Positions 51,967-62,000 are shown, counted from the first letter of the stretch. The stretch is 64,000 nucleotides of DNA from Clostridia bacterium (GCA_017431005.1 JAFRLY010000012.1:1-64000), one strand, 5' to 3'. Translations and numbers: made by a program. The notes: generated by a model from the sequence alone, not told the origin.

Positions 51967-52761
51967 TTATTTTTTCGGCAGATCCTCATCCCTGACCGGT
52001 TCCTTCCCGACGGCCCAGCCCCGCATCTTGTTGGCCGTCCGTTCCACCGCATCCTTGCTGTCCTTCCAGCTTTCCTTTTCAAACCGGTAGTCAAACTTCT
52101 TGATAAACCAGGAGATATCCTCCTGAATGCGGTCCAGATTCTGCTTTTCCAGATCAGCAAGCATAACCGCAAATGCTCCCAGCTCTTTCGGCCCAAGCTC
52201 CTCCGCGGCCACCTCAAGCAGCTGCCCCATATGGGGCAGGCACAGTCCCTTGCTGTCTGAGAACCTTTTCCGGAATTCCGTATCCTGCTGATACAGATGG
52301 AAAAAAGTATGCAGGTAGCGGCGCATGTTCTCCGCGATTGTCTCGCACATGACGCAGGTGCAGGATATTTCCCGGATCTCCTTTGCCTGTTTCAGCAGCT
52401 GTTCTGTCGCTGCCTTGTTTTTTCCGTTCAGCTTGTCGCTGAATCCGGAGGCCTGCAGCTGTTCCCCTGCTTTCTTCATTTCAGCAAAGGGCTTAGCCAG
52501 GCGCCGGCGGGTCTCAATCGTATGGCTTTCCAGCATCAGCGCATGTCCCAGCCGGTTGCTCATCGTAAACAGCATGGCATGATGTCTGCGGCAGAATCCT
52601 TTGTCGTTCACCCGGATCCGGACATCCGGCTCCATGACGGAAGCCCCCAGGTAGCGTTCCGCTTCCCCCAGCTCCGTTTTGCGTTCCAGAGAGCAAAGCA
52701 GGCATTCTCCGTCAAGCTTTGCTGCGTCCCATACAGGGATCGTGTCAATATGATATCTCAT
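51967..52761 (-). CDS. DUF6062-family cysteine-rich protein
   Basis: 264-residue soluble protein with the DUF6062 pattern: YHIDTIPVWDA at the start, CLLCSLERK, VNDKGFCRRHHAML and CTCVMCETI, suggesting metal-binding CxxC pairs. Function unknown; it is a conserved gene of gut Clostridia. It lies between the dCMP deaminase and the first DRTGG gene on the same strand. AAAGGA lies 5 bases upstream. Confidence 0.8.
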   Translation of the reverse strand: MRYHIDTIPVWDAAKLDGECLLCSLERKTELGEAERYLGASVMEPDVRIRVNDKGFCRRHHAMLFTMSNRLGHALMLESHTIETRRRLAKPFAEMKKAGEQLQASGFSDKLNGKNKAATEQLLKQAKEIREISCTCVMCETIAENMRRYLHTFFHLYQQDTEFRKRFSDSKGLCLPHMGQLLEVAAEELGPKELGAFAVMLADLEKQNLDRIQEDISWFIKKFDYRFEKESWKDSKDAVERTANKMRGWAVGKEPVRDEDLPKK

Positions 52762-52827
52762 GCTGATCCTTTCAGTCTGCCCGTTATTCGCAGCGTCTGC
52801 TCTGCGTCATCCCGGCGGATACAGGCA

Positions 52828-53292
52828 TTATCCCTTCTTTTCCTCTGTCGTATATTTTTCAAGAATAACGCCGGCCTCTGCAAACAGCTCCAGCGTGAAG
52901 GGATCCGGATAACCCTGTTCATAAACCACGCGGCGGATTCCGCTGTTAATGATCATTTTGCAGCACATGGAGCATGGCTGATGCGTACAGTAAAGAGTGG
53001 CGCCGTCAATTGAAATTCCCAGCTTGGCAGCCTGCACAATTGCATTCTGCTCCGCATGTACTGCATAGCAGGTTTCCATCCGTGTGCCGCTGGGAATCCC
53101 CAGTTTGTCGCGCAGGCATTCACCTTTGTCACGGCAGGTCCGGATACCCGCGGGAGCACCGTTGTAGCCGGTGGTCATGATCCGTTTGTCCTTCACGATC
53201 ACACAGCCGATGCTGCGTCCGGCCCTGAAGCAGCTGGACCATCCCGCGATTGTATAGGCCATTTCCATAAACCTGGCATCCCACTTATCCAT
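52828..53292 (-). CDS. Deoxycytidylate (dCMP) deaminase
   Basis: Zinc enzyme converting dCMP to dUMP for thymidylate synthesis. The 154 residues hold the zinc motif HAEQNA and PCSMCCK and an insert CRDKGECLRDKLGI typical of dCMP deaminases. It is first in a long minus-strand series that continues into the hydrogenase accessory genes, with its own good promoter. Confidence 0.93.
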   Translation of the reverse strand: MDKWDARFMEMAYTIAGWSSCFRAGRSIGCVIVKDKRIMTTGYNGAPAGIRTCRDKGECLRDKLGIPSGTRMETCYAVHAEQNAIVQAAKLGISIDGATLYCTHQPCSMCCKMIINSGIRRVVYEQGYPDPFTLELFAEAGVILEKYTTEEKKG

Positions 53293-53333
53293 AGTTCATC
53301 CGCCTTTACATTTTGGTCTTCTGTTATCCGTTT

Positions 53334-53362
53334 ATTATAGGGAAATCTCTCTTCTTCGTCAA
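53334..53362 (-). promoter_or_regulatory. Promoter of dCMP deaminase
   Basis: Minus strand TTGACG (53357-53362), 17-base spacer, perfect TATAAT (53334-53339). Confidence 0.8.
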
Positions 53363-53427
53363 CCACAGGTTGCTGCAAGCCCGTTCCGGAAAAGCGCTGC
53401 CTGATAAAAAAGCATCCGCTCAAATCG

Positions 53428-53456
53428 TTGCGCCCGGTTCGCTTTTTCTGTATAAT
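53428..53456 (+). promoter_or_regulatory. Promoter of the GltD-like oxidoreductase
   Basis: TTGCGC (53428-53433), 17-base spacer, perfect TATAAT (53451-53456). Confidence 0.75.
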
Positions 53457-53531
53457 AATCAGTGTTTGGAAACAGCAGACATGCTGCCCGTCCGGAACCG
53501 ATCAATCACATAAAGACGGAGGATTTATCAT

Positions 53532-54836
53532 ATGGCGCTTCATGTTATGGAGGAGGCTAACCGCTGCCTGGGCTGTAAGAAACCCCGCTGCCAGGAGGGC
53601 TGTCCGATTCACACCAACATTCCGGAGGTGATCCGGCTGCTGAAGGCCGGCCGGCTCAATGACGCGGGATGGATGCTTTTTGAGAACAATCCGCTGACAA
53701 CTGTATGCGCGCTGGTTTGCAATCATGAAAACCAGTGCGAAGGCCATTGTATCCGGGGAATCAAGGAATCGCCGGTTCATTTTTCCGTTATAGAGAGTTA
53801 TATCTCCTCCACCTATGCCAATCAGATGGTGAAGGGGCCCCACCCTTCCAACGGCCGTAAAGCAGCCATTATCGGAGCCGGTCCTGCCGGGCTCACCATT
53901 GCCATCATTCTGGCGCGTTACGGCTATCAGGTAACGATTTTTGATAGCCGGGACAAAATCGGCGGCGTGCTGCGCTATGGCATTCCGGATTTCCGTCTGC
54001 CTGATTCCGTGCTGGATGATTTCGCCTACCGTCATCTGGAGCTGAAGGGCATCCGCTTCCGCCCCAATACCTACATCGGCAGTGCCATCACGATCGATGA
54101 TCTTTTCCGGGACGGGTTCCAGAGTATTTTCGTCGGTGCCGGCCTCTGGAAACCCCGGAAGCTGAATATCCGCGGAGAAAGCCTGGGCCATGTCACCTAT
54201 GCCATTAACTACCTGGCGTCTCCGGGCGCTTTCCGTCTGGGTGAGCGCATCATTGTTATCGGCACCGGCAACAGCGCCATGGACTGTGCCCGTACAGCGA
54301 TCCGGCACGGTGCCAGGTTTGTCAGCTGCGTCAATCTGACAGATACCCTGACCGCCAGCCAGTATGAAAGCAGCTATGCCCGGCTGGAGGGCGTGGAATT
54401 CATCTATAACAAATGCACGCTGGAAATCCGGGAAGACGGCGTCATTCTCGCTGACAGCCGGATCAGTCCGGATGGGAAAATCACGCCTGTTCCCGGAACA
54501 GAAAAGCTCTATCCCTGCACCGGCGTGATCATTGCTGTCAGCCAGGGAGCTGAGAGCAATCTGGTTACCACCACGCGGGATATTGACACGCAGCGCAACG
54601 GTCTGCTGACCGTGGACGAGGACGGACACACCAGCCGGCCCGGCGTTTTCGCTGCCGGCGATGCCGCAAGCGGTGCCCGTACTGTTGTTGAAGCTGTCGC
54701 AAACAGCAAGCGTGTTGCTGAGGCAATGCATGAATACATGCAGTCCCTCCCGTTGCCGGTAACCACTGATTATCCGGATGCCCCGACTGTGGAAATCATA
54801 GAAGCCGCAGCCCAGGCGGAGCAGATTGTCGGCTGA
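53532..54836 (+). CDS. GltD-like NAD(P)-dependent Fe-S flavoprotein oxidoreductase
   Basis: 434 residues related to the glutamate synthase small subunit and to NfnB/SudA-type oxidoreductases: N-terminal cysteine-rich [4Fe-4S] segment (CLGCKKPRCQEGC, CALVCNHENQCEGHC), FAD fold AIIGAGPAGLTIAIILA, NAD(P) fold VIGTGNSAMDCARTA and the C-terminal FAD motif RPGVFAAGDAASG. No large subunit (gltB) is adjacent, so it may serve in another electron-transfer complex or as a stand-alone dehydrogenase. GGAGG lies 9 bases upstream; the gene is monocistronic and ends at a strong terminator. Confidence 0.88.
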   Translation: MALHVMEEANRCLGCKKPRCQEGCPIHTNIPEVIRLLKAGRLNDAGWMLFENNPLTTVCALVCNHENQCEGHCIRGIKESPVHFSVIESYISSTYANQMVKGPHPSNGRKAAIIGAGPAGLTIAIILARYGYQVTIFDSRDKIGGVLRYGIPDFRLPDSVLDDFAYRHLELKGIRFRPNTYIGSAITIDDLFRDGFQSIFVGAGLWKPRKLNIRGESLGHVTYAINYLASPGAFRLGERIIVIGTGNSAMDCARTAIRHGARFVSCVNLTDTLTASQYESSYARLEGVEFIYNKCTLEIREDGVILADSRISPDGKITPVPGTEKLYPCTGVIIAVSQGAESNLVTTTRDIDTQRNGLLTVDEDGHTSRPGVFAAGDAASGARTVVEAVANSKRVAEAMHEYMQSLPLPVTTDYPDAPTVEIIEAAAQAEQIVG

Positions 54837-54852
54837 TGGGCTTCTGATTCAT

Positions 54853-54895
54853 ACTGAAAAAGCAGACGCTTATGCGTCTGCTTTTTCAGTATTTT
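54853..54895 (+). terminator. Terminator of the GltD-like gene
   Basis: Perfect 17-pair stem (54853-54869 with 54874-54890), TTAT loop; T-runs lie within both arms so it can act in both directions. Confidence 0.9.
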
Positions 54896-55062
54896 ACTCT
54901 GCTATCCGTTTTGTCCTTCCCTCTGAATACCAGGCCCATCATCATGGTCAGGTTACCAAACTGTTCAGCGTTATTCACAGAGGCATCCACGGCCCGGCGG
55001 AATTTCTCAGTATTTTCTCTGGTGCGGCCTCGGTTTCCGTGCTCAGCGCGGCGGGCTTCTCT
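54886..55062 (-). pseudogene. Coding-like fragment without a start codon
   Basis: The minus-strand frame ending at 54886 reads as plausible protein for about 58 codons (including NTEKFRRAVDASVNNAEQF and GNLTMMMGLVFRGKDKTDS) but has no start codon or ribosome binding site and runs back into the tRNA terminator. It may be the remnant of a small gene. Confidence 0.25.
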
Positions 55063-55088
55063 CGCCGGACACGTCAGGTGGCAGCCGC

Positions 55089-55120
55089 AAAAAAGCCTGC
55101 AACCGTTCAGATTGCAGGCT
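55089..55120 (-). terminator. Terminator of tRNA-Leu
   Basis: Nine-pair stem (55094-55102 with 55112-55120) and minus-strand T6. Confidence 0.9.
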
Positions 55121-55130
55121 TCCTTTACAG

Positions 55131-55213
<83 letters not shown>

Positions 55214-55222
55214 AACAGCGGG

Positions 55223-55251
55223 ATTATAGCATACTCCGCTGCCCTTTGCAA
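55223..55251 (-). promoter_or_regulatory. Promoter of tRNA-Leu
   Basis: Minus strand TTGCAA (55246-55251), 17-base spacer, TATAAT (55223-55228) with extended TG; the tRNA starts about 10 bases downstream. Confidence 0.8.
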
Positions 55252-55277
55252 GTCCGGCGCCTTCCCGGCAAAGGGAA

Positions 55278-55303
55278 AGCTCCCGGTCTGAAGACCGGGA
55301 GCT
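55278..55303 (-). terminator. Probable terminator of hpf
   Basis: Ten-pair GC stem (55278-55287 with 55294-55303) followed on the minus strand by TTTCCCTTT, an imperfect T-run. Confidence 0.65.
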
Positions 55304-55327
55304 GTTACGGGAATACTGCATGCCGGC

Positions 55328-55867
55328 TTATGCCTCCGGCTCCAGCAGACCCAGGTTTCCATCCTTTCTCAGATACAGAACATTGGTCCTGTCTGTGTCA
55401 ATATTCACAAAGGCAAAGAAACTGTGCCCCAGAAGCTCCATCTCGATAATGGCGTCCTCCACGCTCATGGGGCGGACCGGGAAGGTCTTGTGCTTAACAA
55501 CCTGGCGTTCCGTTTCTTCAGCCTGATCTTCTTCAATAAATTCGGGAACTTCAGGGAAGGCTTCCTCACGCAGGCGCTTGCCCAGCTTCGTCCTGTGTTT
55601 CCGGATCTGACGCTCCATCTTGGCCAGTGCCTGATCGATAGCCAGGAACAGGTTGTCCTCCGCGCTGGATTCACTGCGCAGAATCACGTTGTTCCCCATC
55701 GGAACCGTGATTTCGACCACGCGGCGGTCATTCTTTTCCTTTCTCATACGGATCTGCATTTCCGTCTCGGAACGCAGATACTTTCCCATCGTTTCCGTTT
55801 TCTTTTCAATGCGCTTGGTGATACCGGGGGTAACCACCATATTTCTTGCCTGAATGCTGAGTTTCAT
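55328..55867 (-). CDS. hpf: Ribosome hibernation promoting factor, long form
   Basis: Dimerises 70S ribosomes into inactive 100S particles in stationary phase. The 179 residues include the N-terminal S30AE/HPF domain (residues 1-100, SIQARNMVVTPGI) and the C-terminal dimerisation domain (residues 120-179, VVKHKTFPVRPMSVEDAIIE and GHSFFAFVNIDTD), as in Gram-positive long HPF. AAAGGAG lies 12 bases upstream. The 220 bases before it hold the terminator of the next gene and no other recognised element. Confidence 0.94.
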   Translation of the reverse strand: MKLSIQARNMVVTPGITKRIEKKTETMGKYLRSETEMQIRMRKEKNDRRVVEITVPMGNNVILRSESSAEDNLFLAIDQALAKMERQIRKHRTKLGKRLREEAFPEVPEFIEEDQAEETERQVVKHKTFPVRPMSVEDAIIEMELLGHSFFAFVNIDTDRTNVLYLRKDGNLGLLEPEA

Positions 55868-56038
55868 TGTTTTGTCGGGCTCCTTTCAATTCTTTTGGGT
55901 ACCACAAAAGCCGCGGAAGATCTCCCTTACGGGAAAACCTTTCGCGAAATGATGCATGCCATGGGCACCACACCCTTCCCTTGTCTTTCTGGTAGATAAT
56001 TTCTACATTTACCGCAAAAAATCCTGCCTGTCTCACTG

Positions 56039-56074
56039 AAAAAAACCGGACCTGTTTTCATTCAGGTCCGGTTT
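56039..56074 (-). terminator. Terminator of the cellobiose phosphorylase gene
   Basis: Twelve-pair stem (56043-56054 with 56063-56074) and minus-strand T7. Confidence 0.9.
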
Positions 56075-56087
56075 GGCACTTTGGGCC

Positions 56088-58532
56088 TTATCCGAGTTCA
56101 ACTTCAATACTGTGGCATTTCCCGTCGGCATATACCGGCAGAACGCTGCCCTCCAGTTCCTTTCCGTCCGCGATGATCCTGCTGACGCCCCGGCATACGT
56201 GCTTCGGATTCCGGATCGTAATGCTGTAAACGGCGTTCCGGAATCTGCGGCTGACCTGGTAGCTGTCCCAGGTATGCGGAATGCAGGGATCCACTTTCAG
56301 GCCGTCCCAGTCGGGCTTGATTCCAAGAATGTAATTGCTGATCACATAGAAATTCCAGGCAGCAGTACCTGTAAGCCAGCTGTTTTTGGCCTGCCCGAAA
56401 TTCGCTGCGTCCCGGCCTGCAATCATCTGGCTGTATACATAGGGTTCCATCTTATGCAGCTCGGAAATCTCTTCCCGCCATGCGGGAGCGATCCGGCTGT
56501 AAAGGTCAAATGCTCTGTCGCCATGTCCGACGACGGTTTCTGCGGCGATAATCCACGGATTGTTATGACAGAAAATACCGGCGTTTTCTTTGTAGCCGCC
56601 CGGATAGGAGCTGACTTCGCCAAGCTCCAGATGATATTCCTTATAGGCCGGCTGCAGCAGAACGATACCATGCTCCGTCTCAAGATGCTGATGCACGCTC
56701 TCCAGCGCTTTTTCAGCCATCCCATTTTCAAGGCCGATACCGGCCATGACGCAGTAGCCCTGGGATTCAATAAAGATCTTTCCGTCCTCGCATTCCCTGC
56801 TGCCGACCTTGTGTCCCATGGCGTCATAGGCGCGGATAAACCATTCGCCGTCCCAGCCGTCCTTTTCAATTGTCCGGACCATGGCGTCAATCTCCTGCTG
56901 ATACGCCTGCGCCTTTTCCCCGCAACCCTTCCGGCGCTCAATGGCAACCAGCTCCGGCCCGATGGAAACAAACATGCCTGCGATCAGTACGCTTTCCGCC
57001 ACTCTTTCATCCGGTGCGTTCGGATTTGAAAAGGTCTGGAAGCTTTCATCCGGTGTATCGGAATAGCAGTTCAGATTCAGGCAGTCATTCCAGTCCGCCC
57101 GGCCGATCAGCGGCAGGCCGTGAGGACCCCTGTTGTTGACCACGTGCATGAAGCTGACCTCCAGATGCTCCAGCAGCGTGCCGGAATCATCCGGATTGCA
57201 GTCGTAGGCGACCTGCTCGTCCAGAATGCCGAAGTCTCCTGTTTCCTTGATATAGGCAGCGGTTCCGGCAATCAGCCAGAGCGGGTCATCGTTGAATCCG
57301 CCTCCTATATCGTTGTTGCCTTTCTTGGTCAGCGGCTGATACTGGTGATAGCAGCCGCCGTCCCGGAACTGTGTAGCCGCGATATCCAGAATCCGCTCCC
57401 GCGCCCGTTCCGGAATCTGATGCACGAATCCCAGCAGATCCTGGCTGGAATCCCGGAAACCCATGCCCCGTCCGATTCCGCTTTCAAACATGGATGTGCT
57501 GCGGCTCATATTAAATGTAACCATGCACTGATAGGGATTCCAGATGTTGACCATGCGGCTGAGTTTATCGTCGTCAGACGTCAGGATATAGGCGCTCAGG
57601 AGATGATCCCAGTGGGCCTTCAGCGCCTGGAATGCCTTTTCGATCTGATCGTCGTCATGCAGCTTCTTCAGCAGTGCCTTTGCCGGCTTCTTATTGATCA
57701 CGCCGGGTTTTTCCCATTTTTCTTCCTGCGGAAGTTCTGCATATCCGAGCACGAAGTTGAACTTCTTTTCCTCGCCGGCTTCCAGATGCACCCGGATCTG
57801 ATGCGCGGCCATCGGCTGCCAGCCCGACGCAATGGAGTTCCCCATCTTTCCGGTCAGCACAGCCTGCGGATTTTCAAATCCGTTATACAGTCCCAGGAAG
57901 GTTTCCATGTCGGTGTCAAAGCCGTTGATCGGTGTGTTGACGCCATAGAACGCATAGTGGTTGCGGCGTTCCCGGTATTCTGTTTTATGATAGATGACGC
58001 CGTCCTCCACCTCAACCTCGCCGGTGGAGAAATTACGCTGGAAATTCAGCATATCGTCCTGGGCGTTCCAGAGGCAGAATTCAACAAAGCTGGTCAGAAT
58101 CACGTCCTTCGGTGCGCCGCTCTCGTTCACGAGCGTTACCTGGTGAACTTCCGCGTCGTACCCCATGGGAACAAAGCTCAGCTGGGAAGCCCGCAGCCCG
58201 TTCTTTTTGCCTGTAATGACCGTATAACCCATGCCATGTCGGCAGCTGTATTCGTCCAGCTCTGTTTTCACAGGCTTCCATCCGGGATTCCAGACGGTTC
58301 CCTGGTCATTGATGTAGAAGTACCGTCCTCCGTTGTCCACCGGCATGTTGTTGTAACGGTACCGGGTAATCCGCCGCAGCCGGGCATCCCTGTAGAAACA
58401 GTAGCCGCCTGCTGTGTTGCTGATGATTCCGAAAAATTTCTCGCATCCCAGATAATTGATCCAGGGATATGGTGTACGGGGTGTCTCGATGACATACTCC
58501 CGCGCCTTGTCGTCAAAATGCCCGAATCTCAT
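56088..58532 (-). CDS. Cellobiose phosphorylase (GH94)
   Basis: Phosphorolyses cellobiose to glucose 1-phosphate and glucose, conserving bond energy, in the cytoplasm. About 814 residues, the usual length for the cellobiose enzyme rather than the longer cellodextrin or cyclic glucan enzymes. Typical segments: [57 protein letters not shown] and [12 protein letters not shown], the last carrying the expected general-acid Asp. There is no signal peptide. Start 58532 has GGAGG 9 bases upstream; an ATG at 58550 lies before that site. No sugar transporter gene is adjacent. Confidence 0.92.
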   Translation of the reverse strand: MRFGHFDDKAREYVIETPRTPYPWINYLGCEKFFGIISNTAGGYCFYRDARLRRITRYRYNNMPVDNGGRYFYINDQGTVWNPGWKPVKTELDEYSCRHGMGYTVITGKKNGLRASQLSFVPMGYDAEVHQVTLVNESGAPKDVILTSFVEFCLWNAQDDMLNFQRNFSTGEVEVEDGVIYHKTEYRERRNHYAFYGVNTPINGFDTDMETFLGLYNGFENPQAVLTGKMGNSIASGWQPMAAHQIRVHLEAGEEKKFNFVLGYAELPQEEKWEKPGVINKKPAKALLKKLHDDDQIEKAFQALKAHWDHLLSAYILTSDDDKLSRMVNIWNPYQCMVTFNMSRSTSMFESGIGRGMGFRDSSQDLLGFVHQIPERARERILDIAATQFRDGGCYHQYQPLTKKGNNDIGGGFNDDPLWLIAGTAAYIKETGDFGILDEQVAYDCNPDDSGTLLEHLEVSFMHVVNNRGPHGLPLIGRADWNDCLNLNCYSDTPDESFQTFSNPNAPDERVAESVLIAGMFVSIGPELVAIERRKGCGEKAQAYQQEIDAMVRTIEKDGWDGEWFIRAYDAMGHKVGSRECEDGKIFIESQGYCVMAGIGLENGMAEKALESVHQHLETEHGIVLLQPAYKEYHLELGEVSSYPGGYKENAGIFCHNNPWIIAAETVVGHGDRAFDLYSRIAPAWREEISELHKMEPYVYSQMIAGRDAANFGQAKNSWLTGTAAWNFYVISNYILGIKPDWDGLKVDPCIPHTWDSYQVSRRFRNAVYSITIRNPKHVCRGVSRIIADGKELEGSVLPVYADGKCHSIEVELG

Positions 58533-58566
58533 GGCCGATTTCCTCCGCATTTGTTTTTTTGTATGT

Positions 58567-58596
58567 AAAAAGCCGGTGCAAGTATATCACACCGGC
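58567..58596 (-). terminator. Terminator of the ABC-F gene
   Basis: Seven-pair stem (58572-58578 with 58590-58596), 11-base loop, minus-strand T5. The loop contains the -10 box of the next promoter. Confidence 0.8.
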
Positions 58597-58609
58597 GATT
58601 GCACTTCAA
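58581..58609 (-). promoter_or_regulatory. Promoter of cellobiose phosphorylase, inside the upstream terminator
   Basis: Minus strand TTGAAG (58604-58609), 17-base spacer, TATACT (58581-58586) with TGA before it (extended -10). The -10 lies in the terminator loop. Confidence 0.6.
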
Positions 58610-58613
58610 TCGA

Positions 58614-60200
58614 TTATTTTGTCTTCTCCAGGTACTCTTCATAATTGCAAAGATAATCGGCAATCGTCCCGTCCGGACGGATCTCGATGATACGGTCCGC
58701 CACAGTGGAGATAAACTGATGGTCCTGGCTGGTGAAAATCACGTTCCCCGGGAAATTGATCAGCCCATTGTTCACGGCTGTGATGGATTCCAGGTCCAGG
58801 TGGTTGGTCGGCTGATCCAGCATCAGGAAATTGGCCCCGGAAAGCATCATCCGGCTCAGCATGCAGCGGACCTTTTCTCCGCCGGAAAGCACACTTACCG
58901 GCTTGTAGACGTCATCCCCCGAAAACAGCATTCTCCCGAGAAAGCCGCGCATATAGGTTTCAAGCTGCTCAGGTGAGTACTGGGCAAACCACTGCATCAT
59001 GGTCAGGTCGCATCCGTCGAAATAGGGGCTGTTGTCCTTTGGAAAATAACTGGTGGAAATGGTGACGCCCCATTTCACCGTGCCGCTGTCAGGCTGTATT
59101 TCCTCTGCCAGAATACGGAACAGAGCGGTTTCCGCCTGTTCATTCCCCACCAGTGCAATTTTCTGGCCTTTCGTCACCAGGAAGGAAACGTCCTTCAGCA
59201 GCTGCACGCCGTCCTGTGTGTAGTTCAGGTTGGTAACCTGCAGGATATCCTTGCCGGCTTCCCTGTCCGGCGTAAAGCATACATACGGATACCGGCGGCT
59301 GGACGCGGGCATTTCCTCAATCGTCAGCTGGTCCAGCAGCTTGCGCCGGCTGGTAGCCTGCTTGGCCTTGCTCTTGTTGCTTGAAAAGCGCTGGATGAAT
59401 GCCTGCAGCTCCCGGATTTTGTCCTCCCGGCGTTTCTTCTGATCATTCATCAGTGCCTGCATCATCTTGCTGGATTCGTACCAGAAATCGTAGTTGCCTA
59501 CATAGAGCTTGACCTGGTTGAAATCGATATCCACGATATGGGTACAGATGTTGTTCAGGAACCACCGGTCATGGCTGACGACGATCAGCGTGCCCGGAAA
59601 ATCCATCAGGAAATCCTCAAGCCAGGCTACAGAGCGGTTGTCCAGATTGTTGGTAGGCTCATCCAGCAGCAGAATGTCAGGATTGCCGAACAGCGCCTGG
59701 GCCAGCAGAACCTTGAACTTATCGCCGGCCTGCAGGTCCGCCATCATCATGGTGTGTTCTTCTGTGGGAATGCCGAGTCCCGTCAGCAGGGTTGCCGCGT
59801 CGCTCTCCGCGTTCCACCCGTCCATTTCGGCGAATTCACCCTCCAGCTCAGCCGCCCGTTCCCCGTCAGCTTCGCTGAAATCTGGCTTGGCATACAGAGC
59901 GTCCTTTTCCTGCATGATATCATACAGGCGCTGGTTGCCCATGATCACGGTATCCATGACCGGATATGCGTCGTACATGAACTGGTCCTGTTTCAGGGTG
60001 CTCATACGTTCATTTGAGGGGACAAACACTGAACCCGTGGTGGGTTCCAGTTCTCCGCTGAGTATTCTCAGGAAAGTGGATTTCCCGGCACCGTTCGCGC
60101 CGATGATACCGTAGCAGTTGCCGGGCAGGAATTTCAGGTCCGCTCCGGAAAAAAGCTTCTGTCCGCCGAAAGTCAGGGATACATTGCTTACTGTAATCAT
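58614..60200 (-). CDS. ABC-F family ATPase
   Basis: Soluble protein with two ABC domains, acting on ribosomes in translation rather than in transport. The 528 residues have Walker A GIIGANGAGKST, signature LQAGDKFKVLLAQ, and LLLDEPTNNLD in the first half; an arginine/lysine-rich linker (KKRREDKIRELQAFIQRF); and a second half with VSVLSGGEKVRCMLSRMM and LMLDQPTNHLDLES. In the second Walker A the usual GKS/T lysine region reads ALVGNEQAETALF, so that site is degenerate. The YbiT/Ettp-like subgroup is likely. GGAG lies 10 bases upstream. Confidence 0.92.
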   Translation of the reverse strand: MITVSNVSLTFGGQKLFSGADLKFLPGNCYGIIGANGAGKSTFLRILSGELEPTTGSVFVPSNERMSTLKQDQFMYDAYPVMDTVIMGNQRLYDIMQEKDALYAKPDFSEADGERAAELEGEFAEMDGWNAESDAATLLTGLGIPTEEHTMMMADLQAGDKFKVLLAQALFGNPDILLLDEPTNNLDNRSVAWLEDFLMDFPGTLIVVSHDRWFLNNICTHIVDIDFNQVKLYVGNYDFWYESSKMMQALMNDQKKRREDKIRELQAFIQRFSSNKSKAKQATSRRKLLDQLTIEEMPASSRRYPYVCFTPDREAGKDILQVTNLNYTQDGVQLLKDVSFLVTKGQKIALVGNEQAETALFRILAEEIQPDSGTVKWGVTISTSYFPKDNSPYFDGCDLTMMQWFAQYSPEQLETYMRGFLGRMLFSGDDVYKPVSVLSGGEKVRCMLSRMMLSGANFLMLDQPTNHLDLESITAVNNGLINFPGNVIFTSQDHQFISTVADRIIEIRPDGTIADYLCNYEEYLEKTK

Positions 60201-60257
60201 TCCGCTATTTCTCCATCCTCAGTTTGGTCCGGTCACCCGGCAGTTCTTCTCCGGATC

Positions 60258-61619
60258 TCAGCATGCCAGGCGGATCAGCGCGTTGGCATAAATCCGGATA
60301 GCCAGCATGAGCCGGTCGATGGCTGCGTATTCATCAGCCTGATGCGCCAGATCCTCTTCATCCGGGAACAGCGCGCCGAAGGCAACGCCCTGCTTCAGTA
60401 CCTTGGCGTAAGTTCCGCCGCCGGTAGACATTGGCTCGCCCTTCCAGCCGGTTTCCTCCTCATAGGCCGCCAGCAGGCTGCGGACCAGCTCGCTTTCCGC
60501 AGGCACATGGTGCGGCGCCTTGAGCTCCAGGTTTTCGATTGACAGCCCCGGCAGATGCGCAGCGATGCTGTCCTTCAGCTGCTCCAGGTCAGCCGTGATC
60601 GGGCAGCGCAGATCCAGCGTACCGATCCATTCACCCTGTTCCAGCCGCAGAATGCCCATATTGCAGGTCAGAGGCCCGGAAACGTCATCCCGGCAGGCGC
60701 AGCCCAGACCGGCGCCGTCGCTTTCCATACCGACAGTATCAGCCAGCAAGGCAGGCGTCCCCTCCGCTCCGAGTGCTTTCAGCAGCTTCAGCATCATGCC
60801 GATGGCATTCCGCCGTCCTTCCGGATAGGCGCTGTGGCCGGGAATGCCTTCCGCCGTTACCCATACGCCTTCCGCAGCACTCTCTGCCCTGTAAGGCAAT
60901 CCTGTTTTCCCGCTGTAAGCCCGGACCTGCTCAGCGAGAACTTCTCCGCCTTCCAGAAGTGCTTTGCTTTTGCCCGGGATCACGTTCATCCTGTTCCCGG
61001 TGCACATCTGCAGAATCTTCAGGCCGCTCCCGGAAGCAGGGCCCCGGAAGGTCAGGTGGATCATGCCCTTTTCCGTATTAATCAGCGGAAAGCTTGCGTC
61101 CGGGCTGAATCCGATTTCCGGCATTCCGGCATGCGCAGTGTAGTATGCCATATCCTCCCAGCCGCTTTCCTCATCGCATCCCAGAATCAGCTTGATGCTC
61201 TTTTTCAGCGGCAGGCCGGCATCCCGGATTGCCCGCATGGCATAAAGGGCTGCCAGGGACGGGCCTTTATCATCGTTGGTTCCGCGTCCGTACATCCGTC
61301 CGTTCTCAATTACTCCTTCAAACGGCGGGCGGGTCCATCCGTCCCCGACCGGTACCACGTCCAGATGGCCGAGCACGCCGATCTCTTCTTCCGCATCTCC
61401 CAGCTTCACGTCGCATGCATACCCGGCATAATCCACTGGTTCAAAGCCCAGATCCCGGGCTGTTTTCATGGCCTGATCCAGCATATTCCGCACATCGCGG
61501 CCGAAAGGCGCATTCTCCCCGGCTTCTCCCTTAATGGAAGGGACATTGATCCAGGACCGAAGCGTCCTGACGAAATCCTCACGATAGCTTTCAATGATAT
61601 CCGCAATCTTCTTATCCAT
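60258..61619 (-). CDS. Sapep-family dipeptidase (M20, PepV type)
   Basis: Metal-dependent dipeptidase that releases amino acids from dipeptides in the cytoplasm. The 453 residues show the M20 metal motifs: GHLDVVPVGDGW, YGRGTNDDKGP (bridging Asp), GCDEESGWED, and a C-terminal STGGGTYAK. The lid domain inserted at about 180-330 is typical of PepV. GGGAGG lies 11 bases upstream. It precedes the ABC-F gene by 57 bases on the same strand. Confidence 0.92.
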   Translation of the reverse strand: MDKKIADIIESYREDFVRTLRSWINVPSIKGEAGENAPFGRDVRNMLDQAMKTARDLGFEPVDYAGYACDVKLGDAEEEIGVLGHLDVVPVGDGWTRPPFEGVIENGRMYGRGTNDDKGPSLAALYAMRAIRDAGLPLKKSIKLILGCDEESGWEDMAYYTAHAGMPEIGFSPDASFPLINTEKGMIHLTFRGPASGSGLKILQMCTGNRMNVIPGKSKALLEGGEVLAEQVRAYSGKTGLPYRAESAAEGVWVTAEGIPGHSAYPEGRRNAIGMMLKLLKALGAEGTPALLADTVGMESDGAGLGCACRDDVSGPLTCNMGILRLEQGEWIGTLDLRCPITADLEQLKDSIAAHLPGLSIENLELKAPHHVPAESELVRSLLAAYEEETGWKGEPMSTGGGTYAKVLKQGVAFGALFPDEEDLAHQADEYAAIDRLMLAIRIYANALIRLAC

Positions 61620-61635
61620 ATGAATGCAAGCCTCC

Positions 61636-61929
61636 CTAAAAAGCGTTCCGAGGATCCGGACTCTTCCGCTTAGGCGCGTCCGGATCGATGTATTCTATCT
61701 CCATGCGCTGGAAATTCACATTTTCGAAAAAAGCATCCGGCAGAAACCTTGTCTGGCCGAATTCTTCCCACTCCCGCTCATTTTTCTCCAGCCAGAGCGG
61801 TTCTGGCAGATCCAGCTGCCGGCATGCTTCCAGAAGCGCATCCCGCGGGTTTTCCCGTCCGCAGGGGATGGTGGCCTGACGGTCGGTACGATGGTTCCGG
61901 ATCGTTCTGACCCAAAGTGCTTCCGCCAT
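61636..61929 (-). CDS. Conserved small protein of unknown function
   Basis: About 97 residues, no recognised domain: MAEALWVRTIRNHRTDRQ at the N-terminus, then an acidic and aromatic body (WLEKNEREWEEFGQTRFLPD) and a charged tail (DPDAPKRKSPDPRNAF). Predicted soluble. Start 61929 is favoured by GGGAGG at about 9 bases; the ATG at 61938 would be too close. It lies between uvrC and the dipeptidase gene with short gaps, so it is probably co-transcribed with them. Confidence 0.7.
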   Translation of the reverse strand: MAEALWVRTIRNHRTDRQATIPCGRENPRDALLEACRQLDLPEPLWLEKNEREWEEFGQTRFLPDAFFENVNFQRMEIEYIDPDAPKRKSPDPRNAF

Positions 61930-62000
61930 ATGTTCCATCCCTCCCTGCCTGTTTCCCTGCGTTTTTCCATTATGGCATGAACCTGCTTCTCATGCAAGCA

